The notes below the pieces were generated by a model, which was not told the origin of the DNA, ran no database searches, and saw nothing but the letters and a program-made list of their open reading frames with translations. 64,000 bases of DNA from Streptomyces sp. NBC_01381 (GTDB taxonomy: Bacteria; Actinomycetota; Actinomycetes; Streptomycetales; Streptomycetaceae): NCBI RefSeq assembly GCF_026340305.1, contig NZ_JAPEPI010000002.1:2976001-3040000 (forward strand), read 5' to 3'. Of the stretch, positions 34,275-42,687 are shown piece by piece. The translations under genes were made by a program, and so were the position numbers. Position 1 is the first letter of the stretch, and each line of letters begins with the position of its first letter.

Positions 34275-36458
34275 CTAATCAATGGCTGTTGGAATCCGCG
34301 TGGGCGAGCCTATCCGTAGAGCCAGCCAATCTTGTAGCTCAAGGTGCCTGAACTGGTAGGCGATACCGGAAGCGCGCAGAATCCCAACGCTGTAAGACCA
34401 TCTAAGGAAACGCTTGAGGCGCCATGGTAGGCGCCCTCGCATACATAGCAAGAAGGAGTAATAGCGGCGCGATGCCCTCGCCAATACTACGAAACCAACC
34501 AGGAGGGCAAATGCCGGACCGGCCAGTAGTGCTGTCAGGTCGCCTGATACCTGATCGGATGCGTAGATCTGGGATACACCGCTTCCGATGCCTGAGATGA
34601 GGCCGAATGTCACCGCGTTTCTAGGGCTATGAAAGAGGGCCCCCGCGGTGGCTCCATTGGTTATTCCAACGGCTAGGCTGAAAGTGATCCAAAAGATAAA
34701 GCTATCTCCGGGGAGTGATATGAGGAAGCCGTACAGAGGGCCACAGATTAGGCCGAAGAATGTGGCCGAAAGTGCGTCATGATGCAAGGGACCTTCGGGG
34801 CCCTCTGTTCCTACTTGGTCATCCTCTATGTCGCCTGTGAGCCCAAAAGAGATTCCGTAGGAAATCGCGAACAGGATACCCCCTGTCAGACCTATAGATG
34901 CACCGAAGGAGGGGGCGGCAATAATGCCAAGAATAGTTCCACCCAATATTCCGATGGGCAAAGAGTGGATGCCGGATCGGCTGCGCATGCGACGAAAATT
35001 CAAACGTTGAGAATGGGGCCACCAGCGGGAATAGTGGATGATTGCAAAGATCGCATTGGCGGTCATCGAGTAGGCGAATATAAACAAGCCTTCGGAGCCC
35101 GAGTGCGGTGAGAGTGCGTAGATGATCACGCAGAGGGGTACGGCGGACAATACCGCTAATGTTGCATCTACTAGGCGCGGCATCCGATGCCCGCCAAGAG
35201 GCCACAAGTGGTGCAATACGATGTCGCAGCCTGAAAGGGTGCGGCCACCCAGGATATGCCCGGCATTCAAGTTGAGGTAGTTGGCCAATTCGGCCAGCCA
35301 TCGTTCTACCTGATCCACCTGGTACGGGCTGGTTTTGAACCTGGGGCTCAATTGCATAACTGCAGGTATGAATCGCGCGAGTAGATGCTCGGCCAGTGCT
35401 CGTTCGCCGTTGATGGTAAGTAACTCGTCAGGATCTCCGCCCGCGTCGTATGCGACGATGGCGAGCGTCAATTGCCAGGGCGTGCTGAGCGTCCGGGCGA
35501 GAGTGCTTGAAGGGTGCGCTGCAATGGTGTCGGTCACGGACTGCCATCGGTATGGATCTCTTACTCGTCGATTCAAGAATGCGCACACTTGATCGGCGGA
35601 AGGAGGGTTTATCTCGATCCGAGCCGCATCCAGAACCCGCTGTCCAGAATTTTCCAGCGCTTCGTACTCATCTGCACGACATGTCAGTACCAGGGGTGCC
35701 ACGTCACGGCCGTCCTGGTAGGAATTGCACCATTCCAACGCGGCCGAAGCCCGAGATTCCAAGACGGGTGTTTGCCCGATATCCATTTCATCCAGGCCGT
35801 CCAGTACTGGCAAAACGTGGCGTGTCTCCACGATATGTTTCGCAGTGGCGGCAGATAGTCCATATGCGTCGATCAATTGGTCGATGAGTAACTGCTCAAG
35901 AGATAGGCCGGTGTCCCAACTGGCGGCTGATATGCGTACCGGAACTGGATCCCCGTCGCGACGACTGTCCAATAGGGAAAGAAGCAATTCCAGTGCCAGT
36001 ACGGTTTTTCCTGCTCCAGGACTGCCCGTAATGACTAATCGGCGCGGATGCGTTGTTTGGTAGAATTCCATCACCCCTGACAGGCTGCCCTGCCACAGTG
36101 GCACTTCAGCGTTTCGGGACATCTCGGGGAGAAAGGTGAACGCGACGTCTATCCGCTCTGAATCACCGCCCAGGAGTTGCCGCCATTCTGTGGCCTCTAC
36201 TCGTTTTACTTGTGCGGCCAAGTTTCCGGTGATCTTGACTGGCTCGGTGTCAGCATGCGTACGCAGGCCTTGAAGGGAAGCCCACAGAGAAACTGCGCCC
36301 ACTATCATGCCGGTGACCCCGGCGACATCTGTTGGACCCATCCCTTTCTGCGTCACCAGAGCCCACGCCGCATATCCGATGCTGCCGGCCAGGAAGATGG
36401 CCGCGGCTGTGGCGCTTACGATCCACCAGCGCTGCCTCAGGAGCTTGTTGCTGATCAT
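34275..36458 (-). CDS. Membrane-anchored NACHT NTPase, low-GC
   Basis: A 727-residue protein. Two N-terminal membrane segments (~12-34 and ~45-62) precede a NACHT NTPase: Walker A ITGSPGAGKT (145-152), Walker B VLPVLDGLDEM (216-224), sensor LTCRADEYEAL and a winged-helix-like region with LSTPWQLTLAIVAYDAGG. The C-terminal ~300 residues have about seven more hydrophobic helices. The ending IAYQFRHLELQDWLA is typical for NACHT C-terminal parts. ATG 36458 follows a GGGGGGAAC site; the upstream frame is not needed. The gene is visibly less GC-rich than the chromosome, a sign of transfer. Likely a defence or signalling STAND protein. No protease domain is present. Confidence 0.85.
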   Translation of the reverse strand: MISNKLLRQRWWIVSATAAAIFLAGSIGYAAWALVTQKGMGPTDVAGVTGMIVGAVSLWASLQGLRTHADTEPVKITGNLAAQVKRVEATEWRQLLGGDSERIDVAFTFLPEMSRNAEVPLWQGSLSGVMEFYQTTHPRRLVITGSPGAGKTVLALELLLSLLDSRRDGDPVPVRISAASWDTGLSLEQLLIDQLIDAYGLSAATAKHIVETRHVLPVLDGLDEMDIGQTPVLESRASAALEWCNSYQDGRDVAPLVLTCRADEYEALENSGQRVLDAARIEINPPSADQVCAFLNRRVRDPYRWQSVTDTIAAHPSSTLARTLSTPWQLTLAIVAYDAGGDPDELLTINGERALAEHLLARFIPAVMQLSPRFKTSPYQVDQVERWLAELANYLNLNAGHILGGRTLSGCDIVLHHLWPLGGHRMPRLVDATLAVLSAVPLCVIIYALSPHSGSEGLFIFAYSMTANAIFAIIHYSRWWPHSQRLNFRRMRSRSGIHSLPIGILGGTILGIIAAPSFGASIGLTGGILFAISYGISFGLTGDIEDDQVGTEGPEGPLHHDALSATFFGLICGPLYGFLISLPGDSFIFWITFSLAVGITNGATAGALFHSPRNAVTFGLISGIGSGVSQIYASDQVSGDLTALLAGPAFALLVGFVVLARASRRYYSFLLCMRGRLPWRLKRFLRWSYSVGILRASGIAYQFRHLELQDWLALRIGSPTRIPTAID

Positions 36459-36675
36459 CTGTTCCCCCCCTGGCGCCCTGTTTCCTGGATAGCACGTATC
36501 GGTGAAGAACACTTCGGCGAGAGCGTTGTCTGCGACGGCGATCGGACAGCGGACACTGGTCGATCAGGGCCCCAGAGGCGTTGTTGCGGTAGCCGTTCGT
36601 GCATCCCCGCACGGGTGGCATCAGCCGGTGCGTGCCGTACGTATGCCAGGTCGGGTCCGGCAGGAGGAGGCCGAC

Positions 36676-37089
36676 ATGGGCACAGTGCACCAAGACCTTG
36701 CCAAGAACCTACTTGAGGAGTGGCTCAAGGAGCCATCCGCTGCCGCGACGCTTGCCGACGTGCGCTTACGCAACATCCGCGGCGAGTTCAGAGAGGATCA
36801 CAACGGGGAAGCGATCGGCAGGTTGGCACGCTTCCGGCCCGCGAACTGGCCCCTGGAGCAACACGCCGCATTCCTGCATGCTCACACGGATGTGATGGGT
36901 GGCGAAGTCGCCACGGTACAGATCGTCACCGGGGGCACTCCAGGACCTGATGCAGACAGGATCGGCAACGCCAGTCAGCTTCAACGGACGATTGACCACA
37001 GACCGGAGTTGTCCACGGGCGGGTGCCGATGCCCGGAGGGCCAACGCACGTCGAGGGCGACTCGGGCCGCGCCAGGCCCTCGAGAGTAG
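36676..37089 (+). CDS. Hypothetical protein (137 residues)
   Basis: No family is recognised. The start is supported by GGAGGAGG five bases before ATG 36676. The N-terminal ~75 residues look protein-like (MGTVHQDLAKNLLEEWLKEP, RLARFRPANWPLEQHAAFLH); the C-terminal third is Arg/Gly-rich and may be out of the original frame. It is divergent from the NACHT gene (218 bp gap). It may be a truncated island gene. Confidence 0.45.
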   Translation: MGTVHQDLAKNLLEEWLKEPSAAATLADVRLRNIRGEFREDHNGEAIGRLARFRPANWPLEQHAAFLHAHTDVMGGEVATVQIVTGGTPGPDADRIGNASQLQRTIDHRPELSTGGCRCPEGQRTSRATRAAPGPRE

Positions 37090-37106
37090 GGCGCGCGAGG
37101 TGCCCC

Positions 37107-37253
37107 TTGAGCCTGTCGAAACGAACCACCTTCAAGTGGTGGGCTGCCGACTGGCTCAGCAGGCGCCGCGCCAAGGAGATCAGCGTCGCGAGCTACGAGA
37201 CGGCCGTCCGCATGCACCGCAGCCCGCAATGGGGCAGCCGTCCGAGCGCATGA
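37107..37253 (+). pseudogene. Integrase core-binding-domain-like remnant
   Basis: A short frame reads TFKWWAADWLSRRRAKEIS then VASYETAVRMH, ending WGSRPSA before the stop. It resembles the SAM-like core-binding start of actinobacterial tyrosine integrases (WA..WL…S..TY…..H..P.WG). No catalytic part follows. It may be the last trace of an integrase that once belonged to island 1. Confidence 0.35.
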
Positions 37254-37546
37254 CGCCTGGACTGAGTTCAGCAGCGCTGTTGCTGAGGTGGCGATCGTTG
37301 AGCCCGGTCCGTTGCTGACGCTTCGGACGTTTCCCGGCAAGCGATGTACGAGCTCGACATGATCGGCCTGGCTTGGTACGAAGCCGCCCGTATGCCCAAT
37401 CACGGCGCCTCGAAGAGTTCAACAACCGTTTCGTGAGCGCCGCGGAGGCCAAGCGTAAGCCGGACAAGGACAGGGCGTGCCTGTCCTGGTGGACCGCGCC
37501 TACCAGGGCGCCGGTCCCTGGGGCATCACCGGGGGCAGACGGCCGC

Positions 37547-37665
37547 CCGGCGGGCAGCTGCCCTCCAACACTGCAGAGATCTGATGGCGCAGGGCGAGGA
37601 TCTTAGCGACGTTGTCCCGGTCGCTCTTCGGCCGCAGAGCGAGAACCCGGCGTCATTAGCCACAG
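37547..37665 (-). pseudogene. Transposase N-terminal remnant
   Basis: On the reverse strand, SDRDNVAKILALRHQISAVLE matches the start blocks of the DDE transposases in this window (SDRDKVTEILALRHQLTVLE at 25.8 kb). About 40 codons remain. The region 37,254-37,928 otherwise shows no supported gene. Confidence 0.45.
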
Positions 37666-37928
37666 GTGCCACGCCCCAGGCCTCATATATCGACTCCGAC
37701 CAGGACGGACGCGATCTCGGCAAGTGCAGGGCGTAGATTTCCCAGCCGTAGGTTGCACACTGTGCGGGGCAGGACGAGCATCCGCGTTGTGGTGAGCGCT
37801 CGCGCGAGGAGGGCGTTGGTGCCGAGTAGGTGGATCACCAACTGCCGTTGGGTAGCTGCGCTGTCCTGGCCCTGGGTGTCCCGTTGCAGGTACTGGCTGT
37901 ACATCAACCTGGACCTAGGGAGGTTGGT

Positions 37929-38501
37929 ATGGCAGACGTAGCGGACTGGGCTTCTCTAGTGGTGACGTTGACTCTCGGCGTAGCCGGGTTCGCCGTCGCG
38001 GGGAACATCGGGCGGGATGTCAAGATCCGGCTCTCCGAGCGGCGGTTGGCGTCCTACGAGCGGCTTTGGGGCCTGATGCGGGCGGCCAGTCCATACGCCG
38101 ACTCTCTGGATGAGCAGGGACGTCATTCACTCCACGAGGCCTTCACCAACTGGTACTACGCGAACGGTGACGGAATGCTCCTCGAACGTCACAGCCGTAG
38201 CGTGTACTTCGAGGTGAAGGACAACCTCACACGTCCGGTCGGGGAACTCACTCCAGAGCTCTCACGCCGACGTATCGAGCGCCTGAAGGGGGCTGAGCGG
38301 GAACAGGCGCGGGGGTTCCTGGTGCAACGTCAGTTGTCATTGCTACGCACTCAGCTCAAGAGCGACCTCGCCATCTTTGGCAAGCCCTACGGGCCGCCGA
38401 TCGGAGCAGAAGACCGAGCCTTTCTTGAACACTGCGGCGTGCGCACCGGTCGACAGCCATGGCGGGCGGAAGGCCGAGTTCGGGACAGCCAGACGATCTG
38501 A
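37929..38501 (+). CDS. Hypothetical N-terminally membrane-anchored protein, present in two islands
   Basis: A 190-residue protein. The N-terminus (WASLVVTLTLGVAGFAVAG) is one membrane helix; the rest is a charged helical region (DVKIRLSERRLASYERLWGL, RRRIERLKGAEREQARGFL) facing the cytoplasm. The family resembles uncharacterised short actinobacterial membrane proteins; function unknown. TAGGGAGG lies 5 bp before ATG 37929. A highly similar but frameshifted copy, with matching flanks, is at 60,279. Confidence 0.65.
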   Translation: MADVADWASLVVTLTLGVAGFAVAGNIGRDVKIRLSERRLASYERLWGLMRAASPYADSLDEQGRHSLHEAFTNWYYANGDGMLLERHSRSVYFEVKDNLTRPVGELTPELSRRRIERLKGAEREQARGFLVQRQLSLLRTQLKSDLAIFGKPYGPPIGAEDRAFLEHCGVRTGRQPWRAEGRVRDSQTI

Positions 38502-38843
38502 ACGCCCAGGTTCAGCCCACCCGAAAAGATCCTGGTCACTCGGCGGATCTCCACCCGTGGCCTCGAGCGTGGCGGGGTTATAGACGATCGCCGCGGTCCG
38601 GGCCGGGTGCACGCCGATGAGAGCTCGGCGGTGAACCCGCTGCCGGATAGCGCGTCGGTAGCCACGGGCAAGACGGCGGTGGTGTAGGAGCCAGTCCATT
38701 CTGCGTCGATGGGCAGGTCCCTGTGCGTGCAGATTTCCAGGCGGCGGCTCTGCCGGGTCAGGAGCCCCATTGGCGTCATAGTTCCGCATAACGGTGTTGT
38801 ACGGCTGTCAACCGTGCTTCACAACTCCAAGCCAGAATCGCGC
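38502..38843. other. Right end of island 1, no supported gene
   Basis: The 342 bp before the second att site contain only open frames without family motifs; a reverse frame (38,387-38,779) has some protein-like stretches (IDAEWTGSYTTAVLPVATDA) but overlaps the gene on the other strand, so it is probably a relic. Confidence 0.35.
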
Positions 38844-38887
38844 ACTGGGGGTCAAGGGGTCGCAGGTTCAAATCCTGTCGTCCCGAC
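38844..38887 (+). repeat. Attachment-site core (att, second copy)
   Basis: This is a 44-bp exact copy of the 3' part of tRNA-Pro (24,115-24,158). The 5' half of a tRNA is missing, so it is an att site and not a gene. The integrase gene ends 34 bp to the right. Confidence 0.9.
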
Positions 38888-38920
38888 CAGCTTCTTGCAG
38901 GTCGGAGGCCATTTCCGCCA

Positions 38921-40249
38921 TTAGGCGGGAGCGGCCTTTCTGCTGGTGGTCGTGGAGTGGTCGTCACCTGTGCCATCGGACCTGTCGTGCGTGGTAATCG
39001 CGTCAAGCCGCGGGAGTGTCGGTGGTCGTGATGTGGTCGCGACGCTCTTCTTCGCGGTTGAGGGCGGCGGCGATGGCGTCGACGGCTTGGTGGGCGGTAC
39101 GTCGGGTGAGGTTGGCGTAGATGTTCGCGGTGGTGGAGATGGGGAGTGCCGTGCGGTCTGGGAGACGGCCCATAGGCTGACGTTTTCACTGATGGCGATG
39201 GTCACGGCGAGGTGGCGCAGGTCGTGGAGAGTGCAGCGGGGGACGCCGGCCTGTTGGGTGAGGTCGTGGAAGTGATTGAGGACCCATTCGGGGTGCCAGG
39301 CGCGCCCGTCCGGGCGGGCGAAGACGAACCCGTTCCCGTATTCAGGATCGGTGGGGTCCTCTGCGAGTGAGGTGTTGCGGCGGCGCTCGAGCACGGCACT
39401 TACGCGGGGTGAGAGGGCGACCCAGTCGCGGCTGGCGCGGGTCTTGGGGGTGGTCATGACGAGCTTGTTGTTGTCGACGGCGGACAGGGTCCAGCGGGTG
39501 TAGAGCCGGTTCTGGTCGAGGTGTACGTCGTTCCAGTGCAGGGCGAGGGCTTCGCCTCGGCGAAGTCCGGTGTCGATGAGGAGCTCGGCGAGGTCGGCGA
39601 AGTCCGGGTCACGTCTCCGGCAGTGGTGGAGGAAGCGCACGGCCTGGGCGGTGGTCCAGATGGTGCGCTCTGCCGCAGCAGGGCGCGGGATCACGGTAGG
39701 CCGGGCGACGTTGACAGGCAGGCGGTGGGTTCGCACGGCTTCGCCGAGAGCGCTGGAGAGGGTGGCGAGGACGTGCCAGACAGTCTGCTGGCCGCGCCCG
39801 GCGGCGAGTTGGGTCTGCGTGAAGTGGTGCAGGTGCTCGTAGGCCAGGTCATCGAGACGGATGGCCCCTAGGGCGGGGATGAGATCGTTTCGGGTGTAGT
39901 CGCGGTAGCGGATCCAGGTGGTGGGTTTGAGCCGTAGCTTTTGTGCGGCGAGCCATTGGATGAGGTGGTCCTCGAGCGTCTGGTTGGGGTCGGCGCTGAT
40001 CCCGATGCTGCGGCCGGCGGGGTAGCGGTGCAGGGCGATGCCGGCGTCGTCCTGGGTGGGGAAGCCGCCGCGGCGCACGGTGCGGTTGTGGCCGCCGGTC
40101 TGGGCGGCGGGGATTTCGACGGCGAAGGTCCAAGTCCCGTGTTTGGGGTCGGTATTCAGGAGGGGGCAGTGCGTGCCGAGCTGGTGTTTCTGCTGGTCGC
40201 GGCAGCCGCAGCGGCGGTAGACGCGGCCTGTGGCGTGGTGAGTGCGCAT
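38921..40249 (-). pseudogene. Tyrosine integrase, frameshifted before the catalytic Tyr
   Basis: From ATG 40249 the protein has an N-terminal Cys/His arm domain (YRRCGCRDQQKHQLG), a core-binding domain (DHLIQWLAAQKLRLKPTTW) and a catalytic domain with TGLRRGEALALHW (Arg I), LHDLRHLAV (His-x-x-Arg) and SQTARHS. In the present frame what follows is Pro/Ser-rich nonsense to 38,921. One base shift in the CCCC run at ~39,141-39,144 restores STTANIYANLTRR, with the Tyr nucleophile at ~39,117-39,119, and a stop at 39,003. So the integrase lacks its Tyr unless the shift is a sequencing error or is bypassed. Confidence 0.85.
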
Positions 40250-40631
40250 GGTGATCGCTTCTTGGCGTGGTGTGACACCTGTGCTTTCAGAGTGAGCCTG
40301 TGGCGCGCAGAGTTCGCGGCGAACGGCCACCGTACGACCACAGCAGGGGCTGAAGGGCATGTGACCTGCACAGATCCCTTGACGGAGCGCATGGTGCGAC
40401 GCCATAAGGCGCGGAGGGACCCCATGTGGGTACGACTGGACGTCAAGTCGTGCGCCACCTTGGTACGGGGTTGAGAGCTCAGCGTTCGATGGCCCGCGTC
40501 TGGCGCGGCTTGTCGGGCAGGGGGAGCGCTCGACGTGCCCGTCTTCTCTGCGTGTTCGCAGGCCTCTGTGAAGTCGGAGGCGCTCGAGCGCCTGAGATGC
40601 AATGAAGCTTCTCTGGGAGGACACTTGCTCC
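40250..40631. other. Gene-free stretch between integrase and PASTA gene
   Basis: No gene is supported. A weak promoter-like TTGACG lies at ~40,379. No excisionase (xis) gene is seen, unlike in most active elements of this type. Confidence 0.4.
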
Positions 40632-41045
40632 ATGAGGTCCGACGCTGTTCGGGTCCCGCGGTGGAGATGGTGTACAACAGGTTTGATGTCACTGCTGCTC
40701 TGCTTCGCTGGCGCGACTGCGTGTGGTGGCGATGACTCCCCAGGCGAGACGCCTACGCCGACGAAGACAGTCACAGAGACCACCGAGGCGCCCGCGGAAA
40801 CTGAGCCAGCGGCCGAGCAAGCGGTCCTGCCGAACCTGGTGGGCAAGTCCCTGCAGGATGCACAGGACACCGCTCAAGCGAACGGGTTCTACCTTCTCGA
40901 TTCCCGCGATGCCACCGGAATGGACAGGTTCCAGGTCTTGGACCGCAACTGGGTGGTCTGCTCCCAGATGCCAGAGCCAGGGCGACACCCCACCGATGTC
41001 ACGGTCACATTTGACGTGGTCAAGGACGATGAGAGCTGCCCTTAA
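40632..41045 (+). CDS. PASTA-domain lipoprotein
   Basis: A 137-residue protein. A hydrophobic signal (GLMSLLLCFAGATAC) ends in a lipobox-type Cys followed by GGDDSPGE; a Thr/Glu/Pro-rich stretch follows, then one PASTA-like domain (LPNLVGKSLQDAQDTAQANG…FYLL) with a short tail containing a Cys pair (WVVCSQMPE … DESCP). PASTA domains bind peptidoglycan or beta-lactam-like ligands, so it should sit on the outer face of the membrane. ATG 40632 is taken; ATG 40602 would add ten residues before the signal. Isolated, no clear partner. Confidence 0.75.
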   Translation: MRSDAVRVPRWRWCTTGLMSLLLCFAGATACGGDDSPGETPTPTKTVTETTEAPAETEPAAEQAVLPNLVGKSLQDAQDTAQANGFYLLDSRDATGMDRFQVLDRNWVVCSQMPEPGRHPTDVTVTFDVVKDDESCP

Positions 41046-41134
41046 GGTACGCGCGTGCCCGGGTGGTGGGGCCTGAGGTCGGTCGTGCAGGAGGTTCCCG
41101 TGCGGTGCTCGCCCGTGCACTCCGTTCCGCAGGA

Positions 41135-41380
41135 CTAGGCAGTCTGTGACGGCCCTTGGTCGGCTGCCAGACGATCAGACGGCCGCGTGTCCGGAATTGC
41201 AATGCGGGTGAGGTCTTTGGCGGGTACCCAGTGGCCTGCTGTTCTCACGGGCCAGATCACCCACCACTGCCCTCCTGGCGCGCATCGCGGGCGAAGGCTT
41301 CGCCAGCTCCACTGCCATCGCTCCCAATCCGGCAGCTCTCCGTCAGCCAGAGCACGGGCGTCGACGCGTTCTCCGAGCAT
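41135..41380 (-). CDS. Hypothetical protein (81 residues)
   Basis: A short frame with Trp-rich sequence (LPDWERWQWSWRSLRPRC, GGQWWVIWPVRTAGHWVP), protein-like and conserved-looking, but no family is known. It lies just downstream of the next reverse-strand gene (22 bp after the alternative stop at 41,402). Confidence 0.4.
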   Translation of the reverse strand: MLGERVDARALADGELPDWERWQWSWRSLRPRCAPGGQWWVIWPVRTAGHWVPAKDLTRIAIPDTRPSDRLAADQGPSQTA

Positions 41381-41411
41381 CTGATATGGGCGTAGCCCGA
41401 CTCAGAGGATC

Positions 41412-41804
41412 TCAATGTAGACCGCAGTCCCTGGCTTCGGAAAGAAGATGTCGAGCTCGATTGGCTTCGAGCCGGAGCTCATCGTCGGCTCGCTCGTACA
41501 GGCTGCGACGCTTCTCTGTTTCGTTGGCAGTCTCGTCCTTCCGCGGCTTCCCGCCAGCAAGTGCTCCAGGCGCCCTGACCTTCACGCTGTGCACGACCGC
41601 TGTGCCCACTGCCTGGACGGAGAACGTTGCCCGTAGACGTCGTTGGACTGTCTTGCCCGTTTCAGATGGCGAGTCTTCGTGCCGGCGATCTTGTGTCATA
41701 TGGACGTTCCATCCGTGCTGCGGACGGTCGAACCATTGCCAGCGGGCGACAGCGATGGACGCAACTGCTGCAGCGATGGCGGCGATCAGAGTGGACAGGT
41801 CCAT
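41412..41804 (-). CDS. Hypothetical membrane-anchored protein, possible frameshift near end
   Basis: A 130-residue frame with one N-terminal membrane helix (STLIAAIAAAVASIAVARW), followed by RRLRATFSVQAVGTAVVHSV, which looks like a beta-domain. Its last ~25 residues are not protein-like; a shift of frame near 41,470 gives IELDIFFPKPGTAVYIEIL and a stop at 41,402, a more natural C-terminus. So the gene may be frameshifted, or the read may have an indel. Function unknown. Confidence 0.4.
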   Translation of the reverse strand: MDLSTLIAAIAAAVASIAVARWQWFDRPQHGWNVHMTQDRRHEDSPSETGKTVQRRLRATFSVQAVGTAVVHSVKVRAPGALAGGKPRKDETANETEKRRSLYERADDELRLEANRARHLLSEARDCGLH

Positions 41805-42291
41805 CTGTGGAACGTAATGCCGTGGTGCCGCTGACGCCAGCGTCGGCGCGGCTAGAGCCTTCCTGATGGCTCTTGGTCACCTTACGCTGCAACTGTCGCC
41901 CAAGACGGCTTGACGCAAGCTCGGCCACGCGAACGGCGACCTCCTGCACGATGAGTCCCGGCACCGATGTCAAGTACCCGAAAATTGGGAATACTTACTG
42001 TGACGTGAGGGATGTACCGATCGTATGCTCACGAACAACGAGCGGCACTTGCACCGAGCCCTGTCCAACAAGAACAGGATCACGGAGGACATGACCCCAG
42101 CAGACTGACGTACTCCCCTCACCTGCGGCGATGACTTTTCGAGTGGCATACCGACAAGTCTCTGAGCTGTATGGACGACATTATCGGCAGGCGCAGTGTT
42201 GCAACAGCGTCCGGGGAGCGCGGCAGCGTGGAAAATCACGATCGCCTCATTTCGGCAACTTACCTGTCTGAGACGGGCGTTGCTCGGCACA
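41805..42291. other. Gene-free region upstream of the trypsin-VMAP system
   Basis: No gene is supported in these 487 bp; frames are short and not protein-like. The stretch is relatively AT-rich near 41,970-42,010 (CCGAAAATTGGGAATACTTAC) and probably holds the promoter of the four-gene system that starts at 42,292. Confidence 0.45.
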
Positions 42292-42687
42292 ATGGTGCCT
42301 GTGCCACATGACGACTACATTGAGTTCACTCTCGGCGACGGGGTAGAGGTCCGCCTCGAACTTGCGGCGGTCGGCGAGCGTCCGACTCCACCGCAGGGCG
42401 GCGTCGATCTCCCGGACGGCATTGCCGGAGTGACTCCGGTGGGGCGAGGAGCGCGAGTCGGGGAGCTGGCTACGGATGCGCTGCGGACCGTGCTGAGCCC
42501 TCTGGGGCCTGTCCTGCAGCAGGTGCACGACGCGGTGCGCAACATCCCCGATCCGCCGCACGAGATCAGCGTCGACTTCGGAATACAGGTCGGCCAGGAT
42601 CTGAAGATCGGCATCGTCGGCGCAAATGGCCAGGCCAGCATGACGATTTCAGCCACTTGGCAGCTGCCTTGTGAGAGACAGACGTGA
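42292..42687 (+). CDS. Trypco1-like (trypsin-co-occurring domain 1, CU044_2847 type) protein
   Basis: A 131-residue protein. The N-terminal strands (YIEFTLGDGVEVRLEL), the helix around LATDALRTVLSPLGPVLQQV, and the C-terminal EISVDFGIQVGQDLKIGI, then ASMTISATW, follow the Trypco1/CU044_2847 pattern. These small proteins are encoded beside trypsin-containing conflict genes and are thought to be regulators or partners of the protease. ATG 42292 (GTG 42295 is an alternative). The stop overlaps the next GTG start (GTGA, 42684-42687), so the protein and the trypsin-VMAP protein are made together. Confidence 0.8.
   Translation: MVPVPHDDYIEFTLGDGVEVRLELAAVGERPTPPQGGVDLPDGIAGVTPVGRGARVGELATDALRTVLSPLGPVLQQVHDAVRNIPDPPHEISVDFGIQVGQDLKIGIVGANGQASMTISATWQLPCERQT

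Larger units (their letters stand above)
24159..38843. mobile_element. Genomic island 1, bounded by 44-bp tRNA-Pro direct repeats
   Basis: The island is defined by the perfect direct repeats 24,115-24,158 and 38,844-38,887. It contains a trypsin-STAND-TPR system, HTH/zinc-ribbon and small membrane genes, a low-GC NACHT protein, a 190-residue membrane-anchored protein and two IS-family copies. No intact integrase, replication or transfer gene is found; only a short integrase-like remnant (37.1 kb) exists, so the island appears immobile on its own. Confidence 0.65.

Noticed and set aside
38844..38887. A second tRNA-Pro gene
   Set aside because: Only the 3' half (from the anticodon loop) is present; the acceptor 5' strand and D arm are missing, so it is an att copy.
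41970..42290. 106-codon reverse ORF before the trypsin-VMAP system
   Set aside because: Irregular composition with many Cys/Ser/Arg, and it lies in the probable promoter region of the operon.
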